Assembly: GCF_000143415.4 (NCBI RefSeq)
Contig: NW_003314388.1
Location: 310,001-374,000, forward strand
Reading direction: 5' to 3'
Origin: Selaginella moellendorffii
Taxonomy: Eukaryota > Streptophyta > Lycopodiopsida > Selaginellales > Selaginellaceae
Length of the DNA: 64,000 bases
The notes beneath the pieces are model-generated. The model did not search any database, was not told the origin of the DNA, and saw only the letters and a list, made by a program, of their open reading frames with translations. Of this stretch, positions 9,971 through 19,896 are shown in pieces; the first letter of the stretch is position 1; each line of letters begins with the position of its first letter. Both the position numbers and the translations under genes were made by a program.

Positions 9971-11265
9971 TGATCGTTGTTTTCATTGAGGTTGGACCAT
10001 TGTCATGTACGTCTTCAACTGGATTGAAGTTCTGGAGATTGCAAATGCCCAACGTTGTTTCTCAGCTCGCAGGTCTTGCGTTGAGCACAGCAGCAACATT
10101 GCTGAAAATCTTTCCAAAATGTTGACACAGATTCTCTCCAATCTCGTAGCATTTTACAGCGTTTTTTAGTTCTTATCGTGGTTGAGCAGCACCAACATGT
10201 CACTTGTCTTTTTCATGACAAGAAATTAGAACAAATTGAAACACACACAAACCTGACAACATGAAGCTAAGTATGTCAACTTCCAACGATCGTTGGTTTT
10301 ATTAAGTTTCCCTTCGAGTTGAGAGTTCCTTGGACCGTTGTTTGCACTTAGCTTGTTTGCGTTGTTTGATCGAGCATATCAGTTTAACTTGGACTGTGTC
10401 ACTGGCTCCCTTTTGTTGCGTTGAGCATAGCATCGAAAAGAAAGAGCGTCTTCAAACGTTGAGAGTTTCAACACGAATTCTTGATCGCCTCTAGCCTCTC
10501 TTTATCGTTGATCATAGAGAATACATCTTAACTCGTTGCAAGCAGCTTCGCTTTCTTGTCTCCAGCAAACCTCTCTTGTTTCGTTGACTTACTCGCTTAT
10601 TGCTAACACAAAGAAAAGCCCTAAAAGAACTTACCTTGCGAGGTGAGTGGACTGAGCCGGTCAAGGATCAGCGACTGTTTTCATTGAGGTCGGACCACTG
10701 TCGTGTAGAACTTCAGCTGGATTTAAGTTCCGAAGATCACAGTTGTCGCAGATCTTGCGTTGAGCACAGCAACAACACAACTCAAAGCTCCAAAACGTTG
10801 ACACAAAATCTCTCCAATCTAGTAGCATTTTTCTTCTTGGAACACGCTGTGACATGGCGTTTTTCAGTTCTTATCGTCGTTGAGCAGCACCAGCATGTCA
10901 CTTGGCTTCTTCATGACAAGGAATTAGAACAAATCCAAACACACGCGAACCTGACAACGTGAAACTAAGTATCGTTGATCGCTAGTATTCACACAGCGTT
11001 GTCCACATCAGTGCGTTTCCCTTCGCGTTGAGAGTTCCTTGGCCCGTTGTCTTGCACTTTGCTTGTTTGAGTTGTTTGTTGTGTCACTGGCTCCCTTTTG
11101 CGTTGCAATCGAAAAGAGGTGTCTTCAAGCGTTGAGAGTTTCAACACGATTTCTTGATCGCCTCTAGCATAACTCTTAGGTCTTTCCAAATCTCTGTCTT
11201 ACTCGCTTGTTGCTAACGCAAAGAAAAGCCCTACCTAAACGAACTTACCTTGCGAGGGTGGAGAG
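9971..11265. repeat. Direct tandem duplication, CGTTG-rich
   Basis: Unit A (about 9971-10645) and unit B (about 10668-11265) align along almost their full length. Shared landmarks in order: GTTTTCATTGAGGT, TTGCGTTGAGCACAG, TCTCTCCAATCT, GAGCAGCACCA, ATTAGAACAAAT, GAGAGTTCCTTGG, TGTCACTGGCTCCC, GTTGAGAGTTTCAACACGA, and an end in AACTTACCTTGCGAGG. That end reads as a splice donor, CAAG|GTAAGTT, on the minus strand in both units. Both units also keep a short minus-strand frame with a CCCCAQRK-like segment. The pentamer CGTTG is strongly over-represented. No protein family recognised. Confidence 0.7.
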
Positions 11266-12164
11266 AGGCGAAGCAGCCTACCTGGACAATGGGCAGAGTG
11301 GAAGGATCAGCGACCCCAACCCCAACCCGTCCGTTACATCCACCATCACTGCTCTAGCCCTTCATCAACGATGAACCCTAAACTTGAAAGTTCTTAATTA
11401 ATGAGCTACTTAATTACTCGATCTGATCTCGGCTTGGAACCAATAAAGCGGAGGAGTCCAATATCCGACTTCTAGTACTTCTTTCCGCGAGTGTTAATCT
11501 ATGTTTCTTGAGGGAAAGACGCTGGTATTTTTGGCTTCGGTTTACAAGCGCATAAACCGAAAACCACTACGAAGAGTTTCGTTTTCTTTCTTCCAACGTT
11601 GATGTTTGCATTGCGACACAGAGAGCCGAGACGAATAGCCGGGCTTCACAATTTCAAAAATCACCGGCCAAGAGACAAGACAAAAATCGCAAGCATCCTC
11701 GGTCTGAAGAGCAAGACGCAAGCCCATCGGGGAGCAAAGGAGCGAGGAGAGAGGAGCTGAGACTTCCGCGACGCTCTACGATGCGATGTGGGCAATATCC
11801 ATGGATGGAGGCCTCGCAACCCCAGCCGAGAAGCACATAGATGTGGGTGCAAGACAGCATGGTAGCTGAGAAAACGTAAGAACTCGTTCAGACGATTATG
11901 AAGAACAGGACCACTCTCCAAAAAAGCAGGAGATTTACTAGTCCTGGAGAGGTTTCGCTGGCTGAAGCTGAGGAGTTAGAAAGGAAAGAAGAAGAAGCTC
12001 GACTGAAAGAAGCTCGACAAGAAGAAAAGAGGATGAAGTTCGAGGAGGCAAGTACAGGACGTGCACGGCACTGGTTCCGGTTTGTATTGACTCAGATTTT
12101 TTCTTTTTCCTCCCGTCATCAATGATCCTTGGCTTGCAGATCCAACACGGACGAAAGTAACTTT
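11266..12164. other. Gene-poor region with one exon-like charged helix
   Basis: Mostly no recognisable content. The stretch 11898-12050 (+) encodes a Lys/Glu/Arg-rich coiled-coil-like peptide (LAEAEELERKEEEARLKEAR) that could be a lone exon or gene fragment. I found no partner exons. Confidence 0.3.
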
Positions 12165-13053
12165 GCAACAAGTATTAGTAGCGTAGAAAGACCTTGAAAT
12201 GCACGATACCTGTGCACGTAATCTACAGCTTGGATCATATTGCACTATGAAACTAAGCCCCAGTGCAGCGACGTCCGTGCACAGCAGCAGGTCCTTTGAG
12301 CCTGCGAGAACTTGTGAAACGTGTCCTCCTTCCCTCTGTTCGACAATGCCGTGTAGCTTATATATGTCACAATCTCCCGCGCATGGACCTATCATCGTCC
12401 ATACGAAAACTTGAGACACTAAAGGAGCTTACCTGTAGGAGCCCTTAGCAGAGCCAAGAATGTAACCAGAAGTATCTTACTTGACGGACAGGAGAGATAA
12501 AATACGTTGCAGAACCTTTTTGGTGTGTTCAATAATAGCGTTGGTGTGGTCCGTCGCTCCTTCAGAAGGCGTAGACGACAAACCTATGGTAGCAGAGAGA
12601 CTAATCTTGGCAAGCTTGTTCACTGTCGTTCAGTGTGGCCGATAAAAGAACGATAAAAGTTGCCTCTTGCTGCCATTACACTGGTGCGTACCAAGGAAAT
12701 CGAGAATGCTTCTGATATCCCATGTCTAATCACCTGAAGGACAGAATTTTAGAAGGAGAAATAGACTCACGGCATTTCCCACCTATCCCATCAAAGAACA
12801 ATCCATTGCAAAAAATCATACTGAAACGACGCCGTGTTCTTCAAATGATCCAGCAAGTAGCGATCAGAATGGTGATACCTGACTAGCCAGAATCTGGGAT
12901 TTAAATCAAGACCAAACAAAGAACTTTACCACACGTTTCCGCAGTCGCGACTTTCTCTTTCGCTCGGTTTTTAACCCTGGAACAAGCCAGTATAACCGGT
13001 GCACAAGCTGCCACACACTTGGATGAAAAGCTCCTGGAACGAGGATCACAGCT
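12165..13053 (-). pseudogene. Partial DEAD-box helicase pseudogene (middle exons)
   Basis: This is a decayed copy of 16622-17788, from the start of exon 4 to the end of intron 8 of the complete helicase gene, including the introns, so it arose by DNA duplication and not by retroposition. It has lost about 280 bases in several deletions. The DEAD box itself is gone: the stretch equivalent to GACGAGGCGGAT is deleted near 12795. The segment around the HIMGGEN motif is deleted, as are parts of the ARGLDFKG region. Both outer ends break inside the gene, at intron 8 on one side and exon 4 on the other. Confidence 0.88.
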
Positions 13054-13754
13054 GCTGAGCTCGAGGACGTGCTGTTACACGAGACCAGCTTGCGGGCTTG
13101 AAGCGAGAGATGACATGCACTTGCTTGCCGAGGGGTTCAGAAACGTGGAGATGAAGGGTGGAGATGAACGTGGAGATGAAGCGATCAAGCAAGAAGTCGC
13201 TGCTAGCAGAAAGAGGGCGGAGAGCATGTGGATCGAGCTTCTGCTTGCGAGATCTTCGTGTGTAAAATCTTGTGGCTGCAAGCACCCCGTGAGAGCTTAC
13301 CTCTGGATGGATCGAATGCTGCACTGCGGCGCCTGGTGACAATTTTAAGGAAGTACCTGCCTAGCAGTTGCCAGCCTCCACCAAAATTTCTCCTTCAACA
13401 GGACAGTACAGCATGCAAGCACCAACAAGAAAGTATATAGAAGTTTAAAACAGCCATAACAAACAAGCCTGAAGCAAGCTGATCTCATTGTGGATATTTT
13501 AACACAAAAACCTCAAGTTCCACTCTCTCCACATGCGAGTTTGGAGGATTGGAGCAAGGAACTCGGTGTTTGTAAATTCCAAAAGCTGTAAGTGCCTTCT
13601 CCTTCAGCGTTTTCAAGAAAGGTTCCTCCGAAGGTAGTGCATGGCCAGTTTGTCCAGGTTTACTTGCTTGCTCAAGGTTTAAGAAATCAGCTAAAAACTG
13701 TTGGCTCATATTTATTATATATATAATTATTCCAAGGAAGTATAATATAAAACA
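13054..13754. other. Between helicase pseudogene and Crinkler-type gene
   Basis: From 13054 to 13340 there is a coding-like + frame rich in Glu/Lys/Arg (for example GDEAIKQEVAASRKRAES) that begins where helicase homology stops. I recognise no family. From 13340 to 13754 the sequence is AT-rich and probably holds the 3' flank of the minus-strand gene that ends at 13755. Confidence 0.35.
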
Positions 13755-15906
13755 TCAAAGTTCCAAGACGCCTCCACAAATCTTCGAAATCAAGGTTGGC
13801 TTTGTGTCTGACGAAGATACTGCAATGTTGTGATGTTTGGCAAGGTTCTCCAGCTTCTGTTTTGTAAATTCCGACTTGGAGAGAATACCTTGAATTAAGG
13901 CCACAACCTGTGGTGTTCCGAGCGATGGTCCAGCAGCCACTGCATCTGCTATAGCCTTAGTTTCAGCTTCGGCTTCTTTCTCCGCTCCTTCTTGTAACGC
14001 CTCGTATCTTTTAGCGGCAACTTCTTTCAGCGTCTGCCCAATGTCGCTGCTAACCGAGCCTGTGAAAGCGTCTTGAAACGAGACGGTGTGCAATGAGTAC
14101 TTGACATTACCATAGCATCCACTGCCCCTCATTGGTTTCAGGTATTCTGGCACCGGTTTCACTGGCAAGCTCCGCGTGCAAAGGAAGACAAAATGCAACT
14201 CCCATTTGCTTAGGTGCTCCTCCGGTATCCAACTTATGATGCTGTTAAAAGACATAAATTCCTCTGCGCTGGCCTGGTGCTTCTCGTCATTGACAGTCAC
14301 TTGGATGGCAAGAAGATGCAACTTTCCGGAAGCATCTCGCCACACGATAAGCCCGTCGATAGAGCGATAATTATACGTGAGCGGAAGGAAATAAATAATT
14401 CCTCCAGTCTCTGCCTCAGAGATCCACGTCTTGTAGTCTGGAACACTACCAAATCTTTGGGTCTGACCAGTCCGGATATGCATACCGTTGAGATTCAAGC
14501 CCTTACAGCTGATTACTTCCGCAGCCAGGTTTTCAACAAGCCATCCCATTTCAGCCCAGTTTATGGGGCCGACTTGATCAAGCAAGTACCTGCAATAGTG
14601 ATGCCATGCAGTCTTCTCATATACTGTCCGGCTTTCTGCCTCCCTGAACCCTTCAGTGTATATCCTCCTGATGTACGGAGTTACATAATCTGCATCGTTA
14701 CATTTCGGATCCCCAACTACGAACCTCATGTCCTGTTCCATCATGCTCACTTGTGAATGACAGGCGGTTGACAAGCGTAAAAGTGTGTCCGCAAGTAAAG
14801 CCCTGATGCTGGACATTTCTGCTGAAGAAACAAATAACTTCACCACTTCCTCCCATTCATCCTTATCTTTTAGCAGGTTGGCAATCTCCACATCACTAGG
14901 CACCGGGAAAGTGGCTCGGAAAACGGCATCGAAATCAACATCGTCGCTTGTCAGACGGTTCCGAGCATGAAGTCTGCAGGATGAGTCCAAAACAGACAGC
15001 GAAAGAGGGTGGTCACCACCATAATATGCTATCTGTTCCCGCCACTGAGGAAGGCAGCCTAGAATGGATGCATGGTTCAAGTAAGCGCCATACTCCTCCT
15101 GCAAGAATGATCGGCTGGCTAAGGAAACCAGAGATAAACGAAGTACTTACTCCCCAAAATCCCTGCTGGAACTGGACCCAGTATGAATCACCCTTACGCT
15201 TGCGAGAAAAATCCGCCATAGGAGAGAGTGCCTTAATAGAGACATGCGCTTTCTGAAGCAAGCTCGACAACTTCGTGTCCACGGCAGCTCGATGATCCTC
15301 GCCGGTATCAAGAACCTGAGCCCCATCAACTATGAAGTAGAATCTCTCCTTCAGCTCCAGCCTTTGGTCCAGAAATTTCTCCACGCCTTCCAGCGACTCG
15401 AGACTGTCAATCTCTTGCAGTACATCTTGCGCCTGGCAATAAGTGAAACGTAGTGCGTCTTTCACCTGCGCCAATAAAGTGGTGTATGCGGATTCTATGC
15501 TCCACAGGCAGACGATTCTAATGTTTCCCTCCTCGCGGCCTTTCAAGAACAGCAGCCATGCAAGTCCCCTCAGGTAGCAGCTCTTCCCCACGCCCTTTGG
15601 TCCCGTCACGTAGATTATATGTCCTTGGCCTGGATGTTTACAAGCGTGGAGGAATGCCCGGAACAGTCCAGCTATGTCTTCCCTGGCTGCAAACTTCAAA
15701 TCCCCGCCTGGTCTACGAGGGGGCACGCCTATGCCTGGATATGGTAACGAACTCACCTCCCCAGGCGCCTTGAGCTTCTCATAGAGCTCCTTCCAAGGGA
15801 TCTTTTGCATATTCCCATGCGCTTCCCTCGCTCTGGTCAGATTGTACACTGTTCCATCCAGTAGCCTCGGGTAAGCCACCACAACAGAGCGCCGGCGGCC
15901 TATCAT
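13755..15906 (-). CDS. Crinkler/RHS-type P-loop NTPase fused to REase-fold nuclease
   Basis: Two exons, 15906-15151 and 15098-13755, separated by a 52-nt intron; 699 residues. The N-terminal half is a P-loop NTPase with Walker A GPKGVGKS (102-109) and Walker B FYFIVDGA (189-196). The C-terminal half has a restriction-endonuclease-like core: SIDGLIV with Asp500, then LHLLAIQVTV with Q518-V-T520 and a following His526, the D...QxT...H pattern of the nuclease domain in Crinkler and RHS proteins. A Glu/Ala-rich linker and a SAP-like helix pair (KLENLAKHHNIAVSSSDTKPTLISKI) close the protein, which would suit DNA binding. In oomycetes and fungi such proteins are nuclear effectors; in trypanosomes RHS proteins affect transcription. 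The plant role is unknown. The frame is intact and the catalytic residues are present. The start lies 157 bases from the helicase stop on the same strand. The N-terminus could extend into an unseen exon. Confidence 0.72.
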
Positions 15907-16063
15907 CCTTAAACCCTATATGTTGCAGGTTTATCTTTACCTCTATTGTTAAGATCAAGGTAATGTAGAAACTAACATATAATAAAATCAAATATATTGA
16001 TTGATAGATATTTTTAGTCCACGAAGGCTACTCGCAAAGAATGTAGCTTTAGCTACCGCTTCT

Positions 16064-18224
16064 CTATTCCATTTTGGCAGCGTGGAGCCTCCTCTTTTTC
16101 CCGGCTCTCTTCTTTTCAGCTCTCATTCTCTTGGATGCCTTTTGCGCGGAGCACTTGGACAAGCCCGATGGTGCGTCGCGGAGAGCAAAGCTCTTGGCTA
16201 CGTGTCCCAGGTGAAGCATTCTCACCTGGAAGATCTTCCTCAAGCCCTCCCTGTGGACGGCATACGCACGCACGGAAGAGCGAAATGCATTTACTGCAAG
16301 CTGCTTGAGATCACCCTGAAAGAAAACTCAAAAATGAGAAAACAAAACGGAAAGGGCCAGTTGGAGTTTGTACCTCTGACGTGACAAATGACTCGAGAGC
16401 GGTTTGCATGGCTGCAGCTGCTGGATGCATTTCTGCAACTTCGACGCTTGCAAAGCTCCTTTTCTGAGAAATGGTGTAGATAGAATCCAGAACCTTACGA
16501 GTGTCGAGGTCCTTCAGAACCACGCCATGCTTGCGCAGTTCTTGAACGTACTCGGCTTCACACGGTTGTAGAAACAAAGTTGCTTCACCTTTCCTACCAA
16601 GCCTGGCAGTTCTTCCAACTCTGCGATTACAAGCATTAGTAGCGTAGAAAGGCCTTGAAATGCACGATACCTTACCTGTGCACGTAATCTACAGGTTCAC
16701 CTGGAGGATCATATTGCACTATGAAACTAAGCCCCTTAAAATCAAGTCCCCGTGCAGCGACGTCCGTGCACAGGAGCAGGGCCCTTTCAGCCTGCGAGAA
16801 CTTGTGAAACGTGTCCGTTCGTTCCCTCTGTTCGACATTGCCGTGCAGCTTAAATATGTCGCAATCCAAAAATCTCCCCCGCATGGAGCTTCCGTCGTCC
16901 ATGACCCAGGAGAATCTGCTCATGACAGTATGGTGAAAATCTACTGCATCGCATGTAGAGAAAAAGACAACTATCTGGAAAAACATTTGTATGATCACCA
17001 AAACATTTAGAGAGAGAAAAAGCTTACCTTGTAGGAGCCTTTTGTGCTGTTAAGTTTCAGCCTTAGCAGAGCCAACAATGTGACCAGACGTATCTTGCTT
17101 GAAACTACGGACACGTGAGCAGATGTTAGAACCCAAGCAAAGACAATAAAATTGGTGTAGAACCTTTTAGAACACACTGTTGCAGCTTATCTGAGATGCT
17201 GTATTCAATATTAGCGTTGGTGTCCAGGTCCGGCGCTCCTTCAGGAGGCGTTGACGACAAACCTATGGTAGCAGGATCGCAGAGACTAATCTTGGCAAGC
17301 TTGTTCACTCTATCGTTCAGTGTGGCCGATAAAAGAACGTGCTGCCTTTTGCTGCCATTACGCTGGTGCGTACCAAGGAAATCGAGAATGCTTCTGATAT
17401 CCTTCTCGAATCCCATGTCTAATAACCTGAAGGACAGTATTTTAGAAGGAGAAATAGAATCACGCAACTTCCCACCTATCCGCCTCGTCAAAAACAATCC
17501 ATTGCAAAAAGTCATACTGAAACGACGCAGTGTTCTTCAAATGATCCAGCAAGCGTCCCGGTGTAGCGATCAGAATGGTGATACCTGACTAGCCAGAATC
17601 TGGAATTTAGTTCAAGACCAAACAAGGGACTTCAACACACCTTTCCGCAGTCGCGCTTTCTCTTTCGCTCGGTTTTCTCCACCCATGATGTGGCCTGGAA
17701 CAAGCCAGTGGAATCGGTGCACAAGCTGCTCTGCTACGCCACATACTTGGATGCAAAGCTCCCTCGTTGGAACGAGGATCACAGCTGTGGACAGTGCAAA
17801 CATCAACCTTGAAAGTAGCAAACGAGAAAAGAAAAACAAACAAGGAGAAGGAACTCTTCGTACCAAATGTACCCTCCGTCCTAGTGATTTTTGGTTCACG
17901 CGCTTGTAAACCATGGACGATTGGAGCCAGATATACCAGCGTCTTTCCCGTTCCTGTCCGAGCATTCACGAGGCTGGTAAAACTGTCAAGACCGCTCTCA
18001 CAAAACAGAGAATAACACTCACAGGTCTCTCCCGGAAAGAAGTAATGGAATCGCCGATTTCTGGACAACAGTCGGAGATTGGAACCCCATAGCTCCTGAA
18101 AATGCGCCGCTGTCGCGTATGTTCTAGATGAATTCTCAATCGCCTTACCGTGCAAATGCGCCGCGAGGCGTGGCTCCAGGCCGAGATCGCCGAATTCGCC
18201 ACTCCCGAACACGGCGTCTTTCAT
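16064..18224 (-). CDS. RH17: DEAD-box ATP-dependent RNA helicase, RH17/DDX31/Dbp7 type
   Basis: Ten exons (18224-18149, 18095-18023, 17973-17864, 17784-17641, 17584-17476, 17426-17164, 17104-17028, 16974-16676, 16620-16374, 16315-16064) with 49-79-nt introns; phases all agree and give 549 residues. Motifs: Q-motif region [14 protein letters not shown], motif I ARTGTGKT (54-61), PTREL, DEAD (167-170), SAT (204-206), ARGLDF, HRVGRTAR (383-390). [20 protein letters not shown] and the Lys/Arg-rich C-terminal tail are characteristic of plant RH17, the relative of yeast Dbp7 and human DDX31, which act in the nucleolus in 60S ribosomal subunit assembly. The N-terminus is short but the core is complete. 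Pieces of this gene recur at 8055-8125, 12165-13053 and, for exon 1, near 34325-34435. Confidence 0.9.
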
Positions 18225-18273
18225 GAGGCTAGAACCATAAACCCTAAGATCAAAAACCCAAAGAAAAAGAAAA

Positions 18274-18345
18274 GGGGCATTCCGAGAATTGAACTCGGGA
18301 CCTCTCGCACCCTAAGCGAGAATCATACCAGTAGACCAAATGCCC
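18274..18345 (-). tRNA. trnP-AGG: tRNA-Pro (anticodon AGG)
   Basis: 72 nt without the CCA end. The acceptor stem pairs GGGCATT with AATGCCC; the anticodon loop TTAGGGT carries AGG, which reads proline CCU codons; the T arm has CGAGTTCAATTCTCG. It lies 49 bases upstream of the helicase ATG on the same strand. The sequence is close to the common plant nuclear tRNA-Pro(AGG). Confidence 0.93.
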
Positions 18346-18523
18346 ATGATTTACATGTTAAGCTAAACAATTTTTAATTTATAGACTAATAAACACCCTT
18401 TAACCCGTTATTCGAGCATATGCTCTAGATCAAAGATTGCATCATAGGGCTTCCTCTTTTGGCACGCCATACGCGTTTGAGTGCTGACTGATATTTGTCC
18501 ACGCCAGAGCTCTCGCCCTTGCA

Positions 18524-19712
18524 ATGGAGGCGATGGCGGTGGCGTCGGCGGCGGCCACGACCAGCGGGGCGCAGCAGCAGCTGGATCGATTGCACAGAGC
18601 GGCGGCGGCGTCGCGAGCGTCCTCCTGCGATTGCAAATCCTTGGCGCCTCCTCCCCCACAGCATTTGGTTTGGGGCTACACGAATCGCAGCCTCTTGCGG
18701 CGGAGTCCTGCGGAGCGATGCGCGGCGGGAGCGACTCCCACAATGCCGCACAGCTTGCCGTCGGAGAATTCGGCCACGGTATGGTGGAAATTTCTCTCTC
18801 CTTCCCCATTTCTTTCTCGCGATTGAGAGGTTCGTGGTTTGCGTGTAGAAGAAGCACGATTATTACACGGTTTGCGATTTCATGACGCCAAGGAAGGATC
18901 TCTTTTGTGTTCGGGTCTCAACAACGGTGGATGATGGTCGGTGTTTTCTTTTCTTCTTCTCTTCCAGACTGACTTTGTGGCTTTCGAAAATGATAGCTTT
19001 GAAATTGCTCGTGGACAATCGCATTACTGGGCTTCCCGTTATAGACGAGGACGGAAAGCTGGTCAGTCTCTCCATCTCTTTTTTGCAACTCGTAGATCTG
19101 AAAGCCAAATCTCTCACAGGTTGGAGTTGTATCAGACTACGATTTACTAGCTCTCGATTCTATCTCGGGTAAGCCAGAGCTCCAAAGTTTTTTTTTTTAT
19201 GAATTTCTCAAAATCTCAGGGAAGAGGCCATCGACCAACAGTTTGTTCCCCGAGGCAGGAAGTACATGGAAGGTGAGCAAAACTTTCTAGAGTTTCCATT
19301 CGCAATGAGCTTTTTTTTCTTTCTTTCAGGCCTTTAAAGAGATCCAACACCTTCTCACCAAAACGCAAGGCAAGACTGTGGGAGATTTGATGACTCCCTC
19401 GCCGCTGGTGGTTCGAGTGGACATGAACATTGAAGACGCAGCCAGGTAGCTTCAAACGTTTCTCCTATACTTGATAGAAATTTCGCTAAAACTTCTCGGT
19501 TTTCCTTTGGATCCAAGGATATTACTTGACACCAAGTACCGGAGGCTTCCTGTTGTGGACGAGTGTGGAAAACTGGTAACGAAGAATTAGATTTGCTTGA
19601 TTGTGAGAATTCTTACATAAACCTCCAGGTCGGTTTGATCACGAGAGGCAACGTTGTTCGAGCAGCGTTGCAAGTCAAGCGTGCTGCCGAGGAAAATACT
19701 TCCAGCTCGTGA
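18524..19712 (+). CDS. Plastid two-CBS-domain protein (CBSX1/CBSX2-like)
   Basis: Eight exons (18524-18778, 18849-18936, 18997-19061, 19120-19168, 19220-19272, 19330-19445, 19518-19575, 19629-19712) give 255 residues. The first ~85 residues are Ala/Ser/Arg-rich with few acidic residues, as in chloroplast transit peptides. CBS domain 1 runs from TVCDFMTPRKDL through ITGLPVIDEDGKL and VGVVSDYDLLALDS; CBS domain 2 from TVGDLMTPSPLVVRV through YRRLPVVDECGKL and VGLITRGNVVRAAL. The linker with NSLFPEAGSTWK and the overall order match Arabidopsis CBSX1/CBSX2, which bind adenosine nucleotides and activate chloroplast thioredoxins. It faces away from the helicase and tRNA across about 180 bases. A broken tandem copy lies at 40053-40889. 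Confidence 0.9.
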
Positions 19713-19896
19713 CAAAGAAAAATATTTATTCTCGGAATCGTCCCAGAAGACTCACATTCATTTGTTCTCTCTGCGGCCAATTCTTTGTATTTCTATTTGG
19801 TTAACAAAGGATCACATCTTAAACGAGAAAATGTCGTTTTATGAGTTCCTAGAATTTGGATTTAAAAGTCGTTTTTATCTCTTTGTACAATGTGAT

